Assembly: GCF_015097055.1 (NCBI RefSeq)
Contig: NZ_AP023366.1
Coordinates: forward strand, 3,375,001 to 3,439,000
Length of the DNA: 64,000 nt
Source: Effusibacillus dendaii
GTDB lineage: Bacteria; Bacillota; Bacilli; Tumebacillales; Effusibacillaceae
Reading direction: 5' to 3'
Every line of letters starts with the position of its first letter. Positions within the stretch are counted from its first letter, which is position 1. Position numbers and translations under genes: made by a program. Shown in pieces: positions 33,092-41,795 of this stretch. The notes under the pieces are model-generated. The model was not told the origin of the DNA, did no database searches, and saw only the letters and a list, made by a program, of their open reading frames with translations.

Positions 33092-35551
33092 ATGAGTGAA
33101 AGAAAATATGCTCCGGGCGAAATCGAGAAAAAGTGGCAGGAACAATGGGAAACGAACGGAATTTACAAAACGAAAGAAGCGACCGATAATCCGTATTTTT
33201 ATTGTTTGGAGATGTTCCCGTACCCGTCCGGACGTCTTCACATGGGGCATGTGCGGGTCTATTCGATCGGTGACGTCGTTGCCCGTTTTAAACGGATGCA
33301 GGGATTTAACGTACTGCATCCGATGGGCTGGGATGCGTTTGGTATGCCGGCTGAAAACGCTGCCATCAAGAACAAAAGCCATCCGGCACCGTGGACATAT
33401 GACAATATTGATTTTATGCGGAAACAGCAAAAAGAATTAGGGGTATCATACGATTGGGATCTGGAAGTGACCACCTGCCGTCCGGATTACTATAAATGGA
33501 CGCAGTGGTTGTTCCTGCTGTTTTATAAAAGAGGACTTGCCTACAAGAAAAAAGGGGCGGTTAACTGGTGCCCCGAGTGTGCCACCGTACTGGCCAATGA
33601 GCAGGTGGAAGAGGGCTGCTGCTGGCGCTGCGGCACGGAAGTGGTGAAAAAAGATCTTGAACAATGGTATCTGCGAATTACCGATTATGCGGAGCGGTTG
33701 TTGACCGATTTGGACAAACTGTCCGGTTGGCCTGAGCGGGTAAAAACCATGCAGCGGAATTGGATTGGCAAATCAAACGGTACCGAGATCATTTTCGGAA
33801 TCGATAAGCACGACGGTCTGATTACCGTGTTTACCACCCGTCCTGATACGTTGTACGGTGTAACCTATCTGGTATTGGCGCCGGAACACCCCGTGATTGA
33901 ACGAATTACCCGCAAATCGAAGAAAAAAGCAGAAATTCAAGCATTTATTGAAGAAGTCCGCAAGAAGTCAGAGATTGAACGGACATCGGTGGATTCTGAA
34001 AAAATTGGCATGTTTACAGGTGAATATGCGATTCATCCCAAAACGGGTGATCCGGTTCCCATCTGGATCGCAAACTATGTATTGCCCGATTATGGAACAG
34101 GTGCGGTCATGGGCGTACCGGCACACGATCAGCGGGATTTTGAGTTTGCGACCAAATACAACCTGCCGATTCGGGTTGTGATTCAGCCGGAAGCTGGTGA
34201 ATTGCAGCTTCCTCTGACGCAAGCTTATACGGAAGATGGTCGATTGGTTGACTCTGACAAATTTACCGGTTTGCCCAATTTGGAAGCGATCGACGTCATT
34301 TCCGCCAATTTGGAGCAAGAAGGCAAAGGGGAACGGAAAACTTCCTACCGTTTGCGCGACTGGCTGATCTCTCGCCAGCGCTATTGGGGATGTCCGATTC
34401 CAATTGTGTATTGTGACAATTGCGGTACGCAGCCAGTACCAGAAGATCAACTGCCGGTTCTTCTGCCTGAACAGGTCGAGTTTGAAGTGGCGGGTAAATC
34501 TCCATTGGCAACGAACGAAAACTTTGTTCATACCACATGTCCTTCTTGCGGCGGCCATGCAATCCGCGAAACGGATACGATGGATACGTTTATCGATTCT
34601 TCCTGGTACTATATGCGGTATCCGTCTGCCAAAAAGAATGACGGACCGTTTGATACCGACGTGGTAAACCGATGGCTGCCGGTTGACAAGTATATCGGTG
34701 GCATTGAACATGCTGTGCTGCATTTGCTGTATTCCCGCTTTTTCACAAAAGTGCTGTTCGACGCCGGTCTGGTCAATTTTGAAGAGCCGTTTGAAAGTCT
34801 TTTGACCCAGGGCATGGTGATCAAAGAAGGCGCCAAAATGTCCAAATCAAAAGGAAATGTGGTCTCACCGGAAGACATTGTCAACAAATATGGTGCCGAT
34901 ACAGCCAGACTGTTTATTCTATTTGCGGCGCCCCCCGATCGGGACTTGGAATGGAACGACCAGGCGGTTGAGGGTGCATACCGGTTCCTGGGTCGAGTAT
35001 TCCGCCTTGTTGATACACATTCGGCTCTGTTTGCCAACCGGCCGGCCATAAATGTGACCGGATCTGATGAGAAAAGACTATGGCAGCAAACTCATTATGC
35101 GATTAAAAAAGTAACAGAAGACATCAGTGAGCGCTATCAATTCAACACGGCGATTTCTGCCGTTATGGAATTGGTAAACGCGGTATACGCGTATCCGGAA
35201 ACAGCAGATAAAGGTGTCAAGCTGAATGCGATCCAAACTGTAATTTTGCTGCTTTCCCCGATTGTGCCGCATATTACGGAAGAGTTGTGGCGGATGGTCG
35301 GACACACGGACAGCGTGCATCAACAAGACTGGCCCGTTTTTGATCCGGCCGCTCTGGTTCAGGACGAAATCGAATACGCTGTGCAGGTAAACGGCAAATT
35401 GCGTGATCGAATTGTCGTTTCAAAAGACACGGCAGAGGACGAAATTAAGGAACTTGCGATGAAGTCCGATAAAGTCAGTGAAGCGATGGCGGGCAAACCG
35501 ATCAAGAAATGTATCGTAGTCCCCGGTAAACTGGTCAACATTGTAGTTTGA
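33092..35551 (+). CDS. leuS: Leucyl-tRNA synthetase
   Basis: 819 residues from ATG 33092. HIGH motif: FPYPSGRLHMGHVRVYSIGD. KMSKS motif: KEGAKMSKSKGNVVSPED. The CP1 editing domain contains FTTRPDTLYGVTYLVLAPEH and GTGAVMGVPAHDQRDFEFA. A zinc-like CPEC/CWRC segment occurs near residue 160. Charges tRNA-Leu. The leader is a T-box. Confidence 0.97.
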   Translation: MSERKYAPGEIEKKWQEQWETNGIYKTKEATDNPYFYCLEMFPYPSGRLHMGHVRVYSIGDVVARFKRMQGFNVLHPMGWDAFGMPAENAAIKNKSHPAPWTYDNIDFMRKQQKELGVSYDWDLEVTTCRPDYYKWTQWLFLLFYKRGLAYKKKGAVNWCPECATVLANEQVEEGCCWRCGTEVVKKDLEQWYLRITDYAERLLTDLDKLSGWPERVKTMQRNWIGKSNGTEIIFGIDKHDGLITVFTTRPDTLYGVTYLVLAPEHPVIERITRKSKKKAEIQAFIEEVRKKSEIERTSVDSEKIGMFTGEYAIHPKTGDPVPIWIANYVLPDYGTGAVMGVPAHDQRDFEFATKYNLPIRVVIQPEAGELQLPLTQAYTEDGRLVDSDKFTGLPNLEAIDVISANLEQEGKGERKTSYRLRDWLISRQRYWGCPIPIVYCDNCGTQPVPEDQLPVLLPEQVEFEVAGKSPLATNENFVHTTCPSCGGHAIRETDTMDTFIDSSWYYMRYPSAKKNDGPFDTDVVNRWLPVDKYIGGIEHAVLHLLYSRFFTKVLFDAGLVNFEEPFESLLTQGMVIKEGAKMSKSKGNVVSPEDIVNKYGADTARLFILFAAPPDRDLEWNDQAVEGAYRFLGRVFRLVDTHSALFANRPAINVTGSDEKRLWQQTHYAIKKVTEDISERYQFNTAISAVMELVNAVYAYPETADKGVKLNAIQTVILLLSPIVPHITEELWRMVGHTDSVHQQDWPVFDPAALVQDEIEYAVQVNGKLRDRIVVSKDTAEDEIKELAMKSDKVSEAMAGKPIKKCIVVPGKLVNIVV

Positions 35552-35601
35552 CAGAATTTGGGCATAATGAATGGTATCGACAACAAAGGAAGGATGAGAA
35601 C

Positions 35602-36078
35602 ATGGTTCCGAATGTTGGCGAACCGGCCCCCGAGTTTGAACTGTCTTGGACACGCGGCAAGCAGAAAGTCAGATTATCTGATTACCGCGGTCGAAAAATG
35701 ATATTGCTGGCGTTTTTTCCGCTGGCGTTTACACCTGGCTGAATTACGGAACTGGCCCTCTGGAAGAGGGATTACCAGCGGATTCAAGAAGCGGGTGCGG
35801 AAGTGCTGGCTGTTAGTGTCGATCAAATTTATTCGCTCAATGTGTTCAATGCGTCACTCGGCATGCTTCCGTATCCTCTGTTGTCCGATTGGCATCGGAC
35901 AACTGCCAAAATGTACGGAGTTCTGGATGAGCAGATGCAGGTGGCAAAACGAAGCGTTTTTGTGATTGATCAACAGGGCGTCATCCGTTATCGAAATTTG
36001 CAGTTCAAAGCGCAGGAACAGTCGGATTACGAGACAGTGCTGCAGCAATTGGAGCAAGTATCCGCCGTTCAGAAATAG
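35602..36078 (+). CDS. AhpE-like peroxiredoxin, candidate selenoprotein (TGA at catalytic position)
   Basis: Read through the TGA at 35740, the frame gives 158 residues of a 1-Cys AhpE-like peroxiredoxin starting MVPNVGEPAPEFELSW. The active-site motif PxxxTxxC appears as PLAFTPG-TGA-ITEL, so residue 47, the peroxidatic Cys in relatives, is encoded by TGA. The family Arg is kept in AKRSVFVIDQQG. There is no other Cys anywhere in the protein. GGAAGG precedes the ATG. Both halves are intact and in the same frame, and a SECIS-like hairpin follows. The alternative is a single nonsense mutation (Cys to stop) in a decaying gene. The host's selenocysteine genes are not in this window. Confidence 0.65.
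35740..35778 (+). other. Putative bacterial SECIS hairpin after the in-frame TGA
   Basis: TGA is followed by nine bases, then CTGG-CCCTCT-GGA-AGAGGG-ATTA-CCAG: a 6-bp perfect upper stem with loop GGA, a 4-nt bulge and a 4-bp lower stem. The loop begins 19 nt after TGA and has G in its first two positions, both within the general bacterial SECIS rule (loop 16-37 nt downstream). SelB binding is inferred. Confidence 0.55.
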
Positions 36079-36142
36079 GAAATACCGCATAGGGCCGCTG
36101 ACAGCGGCCCTAACTATTAGCAAAACCAATATCCCCTAAGAA

Positions 36143-36532
36143 TCACCAATACACTCTTCGCGTGACTCCGTATCTAGGTACAACTGCGCGGTACCCGGGC
36201 GCATATCCTCCTGCCCGGTATCCCCAGCTGCCCCAAGCCGCCGCCCAGAGACCGAGAATCAATGCCCAAGCGATTAACCACCAGGCTGCAAACCAAACAG
36301 GCGCCGCGTTTACATCATCAGGCGCAGAATTGGCCTCCTGCTGGATGGAGGCATCTGCGTGTTGCACAACCAATTCGTCTGCATTGGCGGCAGCGTGAAC
36401 GGGACCCAAAGGACGGACAATGATTCCGTCATCCGTAACCGAATGGAGTACACCGTGGTAAATCTTCCCGTCCTTATGGCGGACTGCAACATTCTTTCCT
36501 ACCAAACCTTTTGCGCGTTGCTGAATGTTCAT
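36143..36532 (-). CDS. Small membrane protein, Trp/Ala/Gly-rich C-terminus
   Basis: 129 residues starting MNIQQRAKGLVGKNVAVRHK. The first 45 residues look like a small beta-barrel (KDGKIYHGVLHSVTDDGIIV, an Sm-like repeat), followed by an acidic linker, one hydrophobic span WFAAWWLIAWALILGLWAAA and a Gly/Tyr/Arg-rich tail. Unknown function; may be a sporulation or cell-envelope protein. Confidence 0.6.
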   Translation of the reverse strand: MNIQQRAKGLVGKNVAVRHKDGKIYHGVLHSVTDDGIIVRPLGPVHAAANADELVVQHADASIQQEANSAPDDVNAAPVWFAAWWLIAWALILGLWAAAWGSWGYRAGGYAPGYRAVVPRYGVTRRVYW

Positions 36533-36600
36533 TGATTGTTCACCACCTCTTCGTAAGGATGATGTATTAACAGATTTGGTTTCAATGATTTGCGTAAAGA

Positions 36601-36628
36601 GAAAGCCGGAAGTGGGCTTCCGGCTTTC
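36601..36628 (-). terminator. Terminator of the YjcZ-like gene
   Basis: GAAAGCCGGAAG pairs exactly with CTTCCGGCTTTC around a 4-nt loop; on the minus strand a TCTTTACG tract follows. Confidence 0.65.
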
Positions 36629-36643
36629 CGGTGTTTTTCAATC

Positions 36644-36760
36644 TTAGTAGGCTCCTCCGCCTGCACCGTATCCGTAGCCAGGAACGAGCAGGAAGAAGAG
36701 AACAAAGATGATCAAGAATACAACTGCCCAGCGGGTATATCCTCCAAATACTCCGTACAT
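36644..36760 (-). CDS. YjcZ-like small sporulation membrane protein
   Basis: 38 residues: MYGVFGGYTRWAVVFLIIFV, a hydrophobic segment ending LVPGYGYGAGGGAY. The Gly/Tyr-rich end and single span resemble YjcZ-family spore proteins, though YjcZ usually has the Gly-rich part first. A G-run ribosome site precedes the ATG. A CATACCGTA sequence on the minus strand (36792-36800) fits the sigma-K -10 form CATANNNTA. Confidence 0.6.
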   Translation of the reverse strand: MYGVFGGYTRWAVVFLIIFVLFFLLVPGYGYGAGGGAY

Positions 36761-37063
36761 GAAAAGCCCCCCTTTTTTTTCAAAGATGGTATACGGTATG
36801 AGGCAGATACTTGCTTCGGAACGGTATTCGTCCATCCTGCCTCCCCATTTGAGTATTTCTGTTGACGTGACATGAAAAACGCCCCCTATTTCGCTGCACG
36901 CGCCAATCACTTGTGAAGATTACCAGTAAAAAAGTGATTCTATATGTGCTACAGTTAAAGGTATGTATGCCAAATAACCTTTCATAAGATCGTTGCAGAT
37001 TTTATCTGAAAATGGGCTTGGAACTTAAGTTTGACCTTTGAGCTGGAAGTGAGGGGTGATTTG
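36761..37063. other. Non-coding stretch with dyads
   Basis: No convincing gene. It holds the leader of the small gene at 36644-36760, an inverted repeat AATCACTT/AAGTGATT near 36914-36944, and AAAGGT/ACCTTT arms near 36957-36982 that may have controlled the now-broken gene at 37064. Confidence 0.4.
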
Positions 37064-37605
37064 ATGGCTTCCATTGACTTCACTGTACTGAAGGACGATC
37101 TTTTAGAAATCCTGGCATTTTCATATGATGGTACGTAACAGACGGCCAAGGTATTACATTATATGTCAATAAAGGACTTGAGCGGAATTTTCAAGCTTCC
37201 GCAGAGGAGTTGATTGGCAGAAATGTTGCCGTTAGACCTTCGGTAGCCCTGAAGGTACTGCAAGAACGTAAAAGGGTAACGATGATCCAGGAAACGAAGT
37301 TTGGGAAACGTGTTATGGCTACTGGAAATCCCATTTTTGATAGTGAAGGAAATATTAAACGGGTTGTGTGTAATTCGAGAGATATTACCGAACTGCTGAC
37401 GTTAAAAGAACAATTGAAAGAAATAGAGGCACAGGTAGAACGTTATCGTTCAGAATTGCTCGAACTCCGCGAAAATGTTACCGATATTCCGGGACTGATT
37501 ACGAAAAGCGAAGTAATGAAGAGAACTGTAAACCTAATTCATAAATTGGGTAAAGTAGATTCAACGGTGTTAATTCAAGGTCAATTTAATGGACAAAGAA
37601 GTTAA
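37064..37605 (+). pseudogene. Sigma-54 activator N-terminal (PAS) fragment, frameshifted and truncated
   Basis: MASIDFTVLKDDLLEILAFS then YDG, followed by a stop at 37136; the PAS domain continues in another frame as YVTDGQGITLYVNKGLERNF. A coiled linker (LKEQLKEIEAQVERYRSELL) leads to LGKVDSTVLIQG, where the AAA+ Walker A should follow, but the sequence breaks off. This is the layout of RocR/BkdR-like activators. Both a frameshift and a C-terminal truncation are visible. Confidence 0.8.
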
Positions 37606-38713
37606 GGCCGGACATGTAACGCTTGAAGAAGCTTAAGAAATTGTACGCCAAGAGATTCTTGGCAAAAAAGGGGCAGATAATAAACGCCCAATGAATCCAC
37701 GTTATGTTATCGGTCAGAGAGGATATATTTTTGCTGTCAATAAGAATGCGATATCCGTAATGAACCCTTCCATTGAGGGACAAGATCTTACGAATCTGAA
37801 AACGGAAGATGGAGTCATGCTGGGTCAGGAACTTGTTCAAACAGGAACAAATGGCGGCGGGTCTTTTTCATATATGTGGCCTAACCCCATTACCAAAGCA
37901 GTAGAATCAAAAATTACTTATGTGGAAGCGGAGCCGAACTGGGGTTGGATTGTAGCCGCAGGGGCTTATTTAAGTGAGTTCAACCAGGGAGCCAATCAGG
38001 TTCTATACCTTCTTCTTATTACTTTAGGAATTGCCCTCATAATTGGGGCTGCTGTTGTTTGGCTGTTTACGAATCATATTATGAAACCGATCTCACTGAT
38101 GGTGGAGCAGGTCGAAAAGGTGTCCCACGGAGATTTAACCATTGAGTCGATATCGGTGAAAATTAAAGATGAAATTGGCCAATTGGCAAATGATTTTAAT
38201 ACTATGACAAGCAACTTGAAAAAATTGATTCGTCAAGTGGCGCTTTGTTCTGAACAAGTAGCTGCCTCATCGGAAGAGTTAACGGCAAGTGCCGAACAGT
38301 CCAATCAAGCAGCGGAAAACAATGCGGCGATTATACAGGAATTGGCGGAAGAATCTTCTCAATCGGCCAAAAAAATAGGGGAGTATGTGGTGACCATCCA
38401 ATAAGGAATCCACAAAGCGGTTGAATCCATGGAAGCGGGCACGAAAGATGTAGCCGTAGGAATTGATGTGGTGAATACGGCGGGTGCCTCATTTGAACAG
38501 ATTCAACAGTCCGTAGCGGAAGTGGCGACTCAAATCCAAGAGGTATCTGCGGCGATTCAACAACTGTCAGCAGGTGCGGAACAAGTGGTTCGGTCAATAG
38601 ACCAGATCACAATGGTAGCAGAAAAGGCCGCAGCCGGCACACAGAATGTATCCGCATCGACTCAAGAACAATTGGCATCGATTGAATACGATCCAGAAGG
38701 AATTCAGTTTTAA
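37589..38713 (+). pseudogene. Methyl-accepting chemotaxis protein fragment with two TAA stops
   Basis: It joins the activator fragment directly. A Cache-type sensor remnant (MDKEVKAGHVTLEEA, TAA at about 37634, EIVRQEILGKKGADNK) is followed by a membrane span, a HAMP domain (VWLFTNHIMKPISLMVEQVE) and the start of the signalling helix (AASSEELTASAEQSNQAAEN). A second TAA at 38401 interrupts YVVTIQ-stop-GIHKAVESMEAG. The N-terminal membrane span and the conserved signalling tip are missing. Both stops fit Gln codons mutated to TAA. Confidence 0.85.
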
Positions 38714-38723
38714 GTAAATAATG

Positions 38724-38758
38724 AAAACCCTCTATCAAATGTATAGATAGAGGGTTTT
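38724..38758. terminator. Bidirectional terminator
   Basis: AAAACCCTCTATC pairs with GATAGAGGGTTTT, between the pseudogene and convergent ddl. Confidence 0.8.
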
Positions 38759-38768
38759 CTGTGAGCGG

Positions 38769-39854
38769 TTAGCCGGATATCTGATTTTTCTCACGGTGGC
38801 GTTCCAGTGCCAGCCCGATCAATTCGTCCAATAGGTTTTCATAAGACAGTCCGGTCGCTTCCCATAACTTCGGGTACATGGAATACACGGTAAAACCGGG
38901 GAATGTATTGATCTCGTTGACGAGCAATCGTCCGGTTTCACGTTCCAGGAAAAAATCGACGCGCGAAAGACCTGACCCATCAATCGCCCGATACGCTTGA
39001 AGCGCCAATTTGCGTACTTCCGACATCTTTTGATCGGTCAATTCGGCCGGAATTATCAACTCTGATGTGCCGTTCACATATTTCGCGTTATAATCATAAA
39101 AATCTGCCTTCGGTACAATTTCGCCCGCAACCGATGCACGCGGCTCGTCGTTGCCAAGCACGGCCACTTCAATTTCACGTGCGTTGACCGCTTCTTCCAC
39201 GACGATCTTTCGATCGTATCGGGCTGCTTCCCGCATGGCCAGAATCAAACTTTCACGATCTTTCGCTTTCGAGATTCCTACAGAAGAACCTAAATTGGCA
39301 GGCTTAACAAAGCAGGGGAAACCCAACTCCCTCTCAATATCGCTTAGGATGGACTCGGAGTTTTGCTCCCAATGATGACGCAGATACACCTTGTATTTGC
39401 ACTGCGGCAGTCCGGCGTGGGCAAAAGCTGACTTCATCATTGCCTTGTCCATGCCTACAGCGGACGCAAGCACACCGGCGCCTACATAAGCAACGTCCAG
39501 CAGTTCAAACAATCCCTGGACGGTTCCGTCTTCTCCATGCGGACCATGCAAGACCGGAATAATCACGTCGACTGATCGAAGGGAGGAGTCGGGCAAAAAA
39601 TTGCCATTCTCCGAGGGGACCGCTGTCGATCCCACAAGAATCCTTTTTCTTAAGGAATCGGGAATCTCTGCTCCTAATTCTTCAAAAGAGCTGAGTCCCA
39701 CATGCCAAACGCCCTGCTTGCTGATTCCGATTGGCAGAATATCGTATTTTTCGCTGTTGAGATTTTCCATTACAGATCGGGCCGAATGAATCGACACTTC
39801 GTGTTCGCCCGACTGGCCTCCGAATATAACACCCACCCGGATTTTTTGCGACAA
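38769..39854 (-). CDS. ddl: D-alanine--D-alanine ligase
   Basis: 361 residues: VGVIFGGQSGEHEVSIHSAR, VLHGPHGEDGTVQGLFEL, GVLASAVGMDKAMMKSAF, FVKPANLGSSVGISKA and FLVNEINTFPGFT-like C-terminal metal motif (LLVNEINTFPGFTVYSMYP). ATP-grasp enzyme making D-Ala-D-Ala for peptidoglycan. It is 62 nt downstream of mntR. Confidence 0.96.
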   Translation of the reverse strand: MSQKIRVGVIFGGQSGEHEVSIHSARSVMENLNSEKYDILPIGISKQGVWHVGLSSFEELGAEIPDSLRKRILVGSTAVPSENGNFLPDSSLRSVDVIIPVLHGPHGEDGTVQGLFELLDVAYVGAGVLASAVGMDKAMMKSAFAHAGLPQCKYKVYLRHHWEQNSESILSDIERELGFPCFVKPANLGSSVGISKAKDRESLILAMREAARYDRKIVVEEAVNAREIEVAVLGNDEPRASVAGEIVPKADFYDYNAKYVNGTSELIIPAELTDQKMSEVRKLALQAYRAIDGSGLSRVDFFLERETGRLLVNEINTFPGFTVYSMYPKLWEATGLSYENLLDELIGLALERHREKNQISG

Positions 39855-39916
39855 AAAAAGTCACTCCTCTCCTGTTGTACAAAGAAAAAAAGCCCCACTA
39901 GGGAGGCGTACTTGCA

Positions 39917-40363
39917 TCAGCGGCTTTCGCCGTCCGTTGCGGACAGGTCCCGCAGTTGTTGACGAAACTGCCGGTATTCCTCCAAGCATTCTGGATATTG
40001 TTCAAAAAACAGCACAAGGCTTTTCAAGCTATCCATCGTGCTCGGGCTAACGTGGTGTTCAATGCCTTCCACGTCTTTTTCGATTGTTTTCTCCGAAACG
40101 TCCAGCATGCGGAGAAACATCTCCAACATCCTATGCCGCTGCTTCATTAAATGGCCCATTTGTTCGCCGCGCTGGGTTAAAATAATGCCACGATATTTTT
40201 CGTAGGTGACATAGTTTTGTTCGTCCAGTTTTTGAATCATTTTGGTGACGGAGGAAGGCTGTACCGACAATGATGAAGCAATGTCAGACACTCGAGCATA
40301 GCCTTTTTCTTTCATCAGTTCGTAGATCTTCTCCAGGTAATCTTCCATGCTGGGTGTTAACAT
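39917..40363 (-). CDS. mntR: Manganese-responsive regulator MntR (DtxR family)
   Basis: 148 residues: MLTPSMEDYLEKIYELMKEK with Asp8 and Glu11 metal ligands, RVSDIASSLSVQPSSVTKMI winged helix, YEKYRGIILTQRG and the second ligand set in DVEGIEHHVS. Length and motifs match B. subtilis MntR, which represses Mn import and activates Mn efflux. The CDF transporter at 51599 could be among its targets, but no MntR site was recognised. Confidence 0.9.
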   Translation of the reverse strand: MLTPSMEDYLEKIYELMKEKGYARVSDIASSLSVQPSSVTKMIQKLDEQNYVTYEKYRGIILTQRGEQMGHLMKQRHRMLEMFLRMLDVSEKTIEKDVEGIEHHVSPSTMDSLKSLVLFFEQYPECLEEYRQFRQQLRDLSATDGESR

Positions 40364-40662
40364 TGCGCTTCCTCACTTTCGAATCCTATCTCAATTCATT
40401 GTACTATGGAACTGAATCGGGTTGCAAATTCGCAACCTTTTTAAAACAAGGCATATAGTCAGAAAAACTGATGATAAGCACATCACAAAGAACGATGAGG
40501 GAAAATAAATCAGCCCCGTTCTATAGTATGAACGGAGCTCTTAAATAAACATTTCTGATTATCAGCAGTGACATACTCCCGTATCGAGCGATGGGACCAC
40601 ACTGATATCATATACCATGACAGTTTGCCAATCCACCATAATCATGTGAAGGGGAGATTTTG
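40364..40662. other. Non-coding stretch between mntR and sufA-like gene
   Basis: 299 bp, divergent promoters expected. No gene, hairpin terminator or recognisable operator stood out. Confidence 0.4.
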
Positions 40663-41013
40663 ATGCTTACTTTAACAGAGAAGGCAGCAGATAAAGTAAA
40701 AAACTTGCTTGCAGACAAAGAACAGGGAGTTGCTCTCCGTGTGTTTATCAAGCCGGGAGGATGCAGCGGATTTTCTTACGGTATGGCGTTGGATTCAGCC
40801 AAGAGTGATAACCAAGTTCTGGTGGAAAACGGTGTCCGGGTACTGGTTGATCCACAAAGTGCGAGGTTTTTGAGCGGTGCCGTAGTGGATTATGTGGATT
40901 CCATTATGGAAGCCGGTTTTAAAATCTCCAATCCAAATGCTGTGTCTACGTGCGGCTGCGGCAGCTCCTTCCGTACTTCGGAGGAAGCGGGAAAGCCAGG
41001 AGCTTGCTGCTAA
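40663..41013 (+). CDS. Iron-sulfur cluster assembly accessory protein (SufA/ErpA/HesB type)
   Basis: 116 residues from ATG 40663 with AAGGGGAG upstream. A-type carrier signature: FIKPGGCSGFSYGMAL (first Cys) and VSTCGCGSSF (the CxC pair). It carries Fe-S clusters to target proteins. The C-terminal tail adds CC. Monocistronic. Confidence 0.92.
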   Translation: MLTLTEKAADKVKNLLADKEQGVALRVFIKPGGCSGFSYGMALDSAKSDNQVLVENGVRVLVDPQSARFLSGAVVDYVDSIMEAGFKISNPNAVSTCGCGSSFRTSEEAGKPGACC

Positions 41014-41113
41014 GCAGCCCATAAGCTTTCGATAAAGACGACTGTGCAATTCCGCAGGCCGTCTCGCGTATGAGAGATGCAGAAAATCTTGCAATAACTA
41101 ATGATTATATGCT

Positions 41114-41128
41114 TGATAATTATTTATT
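41114..41128 (+). promoter_or_regulatory. Fur/PerR-like half box upstream of the peroxiredoxin gene
   Basis: TGATAATTATTTATT has a perfect left arm of the Fur consensus (TGATAAT) but a poor right arm. PerR control of peroxiredoxin genes is common in Bacilli. Tentative. Confidence 0.3.
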
Positions 41129-41160
41129 ATTAGGTTACGATACAGGTGTCAACCGAAATA

Positions 41161-41206
41161 CCCAAGCGCAAGAACAGAGGGGGTTCTTGCGCCTCTTGGG
41201 TTAATT
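41161..41206 (+). terminator. Leader hairpin upstream of the 2-Cys peroxiredoxin
   Basis: CCCAAGCGCAAGAAC pairs with GTTCTTGCG-CCT-CTTGGG (a small bulge), then TTAATTTTG. It lies 32-77 nt before the peroxiredoxin start; either an attenuator or a terminator of upstream transcription. Confidence 0.5.
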
Positions 41207-41237
41207 TTGCAATCCATTTACATAGGGAGGGTTACAA

Positions 41238-41771
41238 ATGCCGTTAGTAGGACAAAAAGCACCCGATTTCAAAATGCTCACCACCACAAACTTGGAGAAG
41301 CTCAACCACGAAGTGAGTCTTGCAGATTACAAAGGGAAGTGGCTGGTTTTATTCTTCTGGCCGATGGATTTTACATTCGTGTGTCCGACTGAGATTACAG
41401 CGATTAGCGATCGTGCACAAGAATTTTTCGATCTGGACGCTGAAATTCTCGGAGTATCTGTGGACAGCGTATATGTCCACCGGGCATGGATTGAAACACC
41501 CCGCGACAAGAACGGAATTGGTCAGGTCAATTATCCGCTCGCTTCCGATATTACCAAACAAGTGGCACGCGATTATGATGTTTTGATTGAGGAAAAAGGT
41601 GTGGCGCTACGCGGTCTGTTTATTATTGATCCGGAGGGCATCCTGCGTTATCAGGTGGTGCATGATCTGAATGTCGGACGCAGTGTGGATGAAACGCTCC
41701 GTGTATTGGAAGCGCTGCAATCAGGGGGATTATGCCCGGCCGATTGGAAACCGGGACAAAAAACCTTGTGA
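41238..41771 (+). CDS. Typical 2-Cys peroxiredoxin (AhpC/TSA)
   Basis: 177 residues. Peroxidatic Cys in FFWPMDFTFVCPTEI, conserved Arg in RGLFIIDPEG, and resolving Cys in GGLCPADWKPG at the C-terminus. It reduces H2O2 and organic peroxides with thioredoxin or AhpF. It is a cysteine enzyme, unlike the TGA-containing peroxiredoxin at 35602. The thioredoxin-fold gene follows after 24 nt and may supply electrons. Confidence 0.94.
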   Translation: MPLVGQKAPDFKMLTTTNLEKLNHEVSLADYKGKWLVLFFWPMDFTFVCPTEITAISDRAQEFFDLDAEILGVSVDSVYVHRAWIETPRDKNGIGQVNYPLASDITKQVARDYDVLIEEKGVALRGLFIIDPEGILRYQVVHDLNVGRSVDETLRVLEALQSGGLCPADWKPGQKTL

Positions 41772-41795
41772 TTCCACAAATGGAGGAATATCGAT

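Noticed and set aside
37634-38403. In-frame TAA codons in the chemotaxis receptor as recoded stops
   Set aside because: TAA is not recoded in Bacilli; both positions fit Gln to TAA mutations and the gene lacks essential parts.
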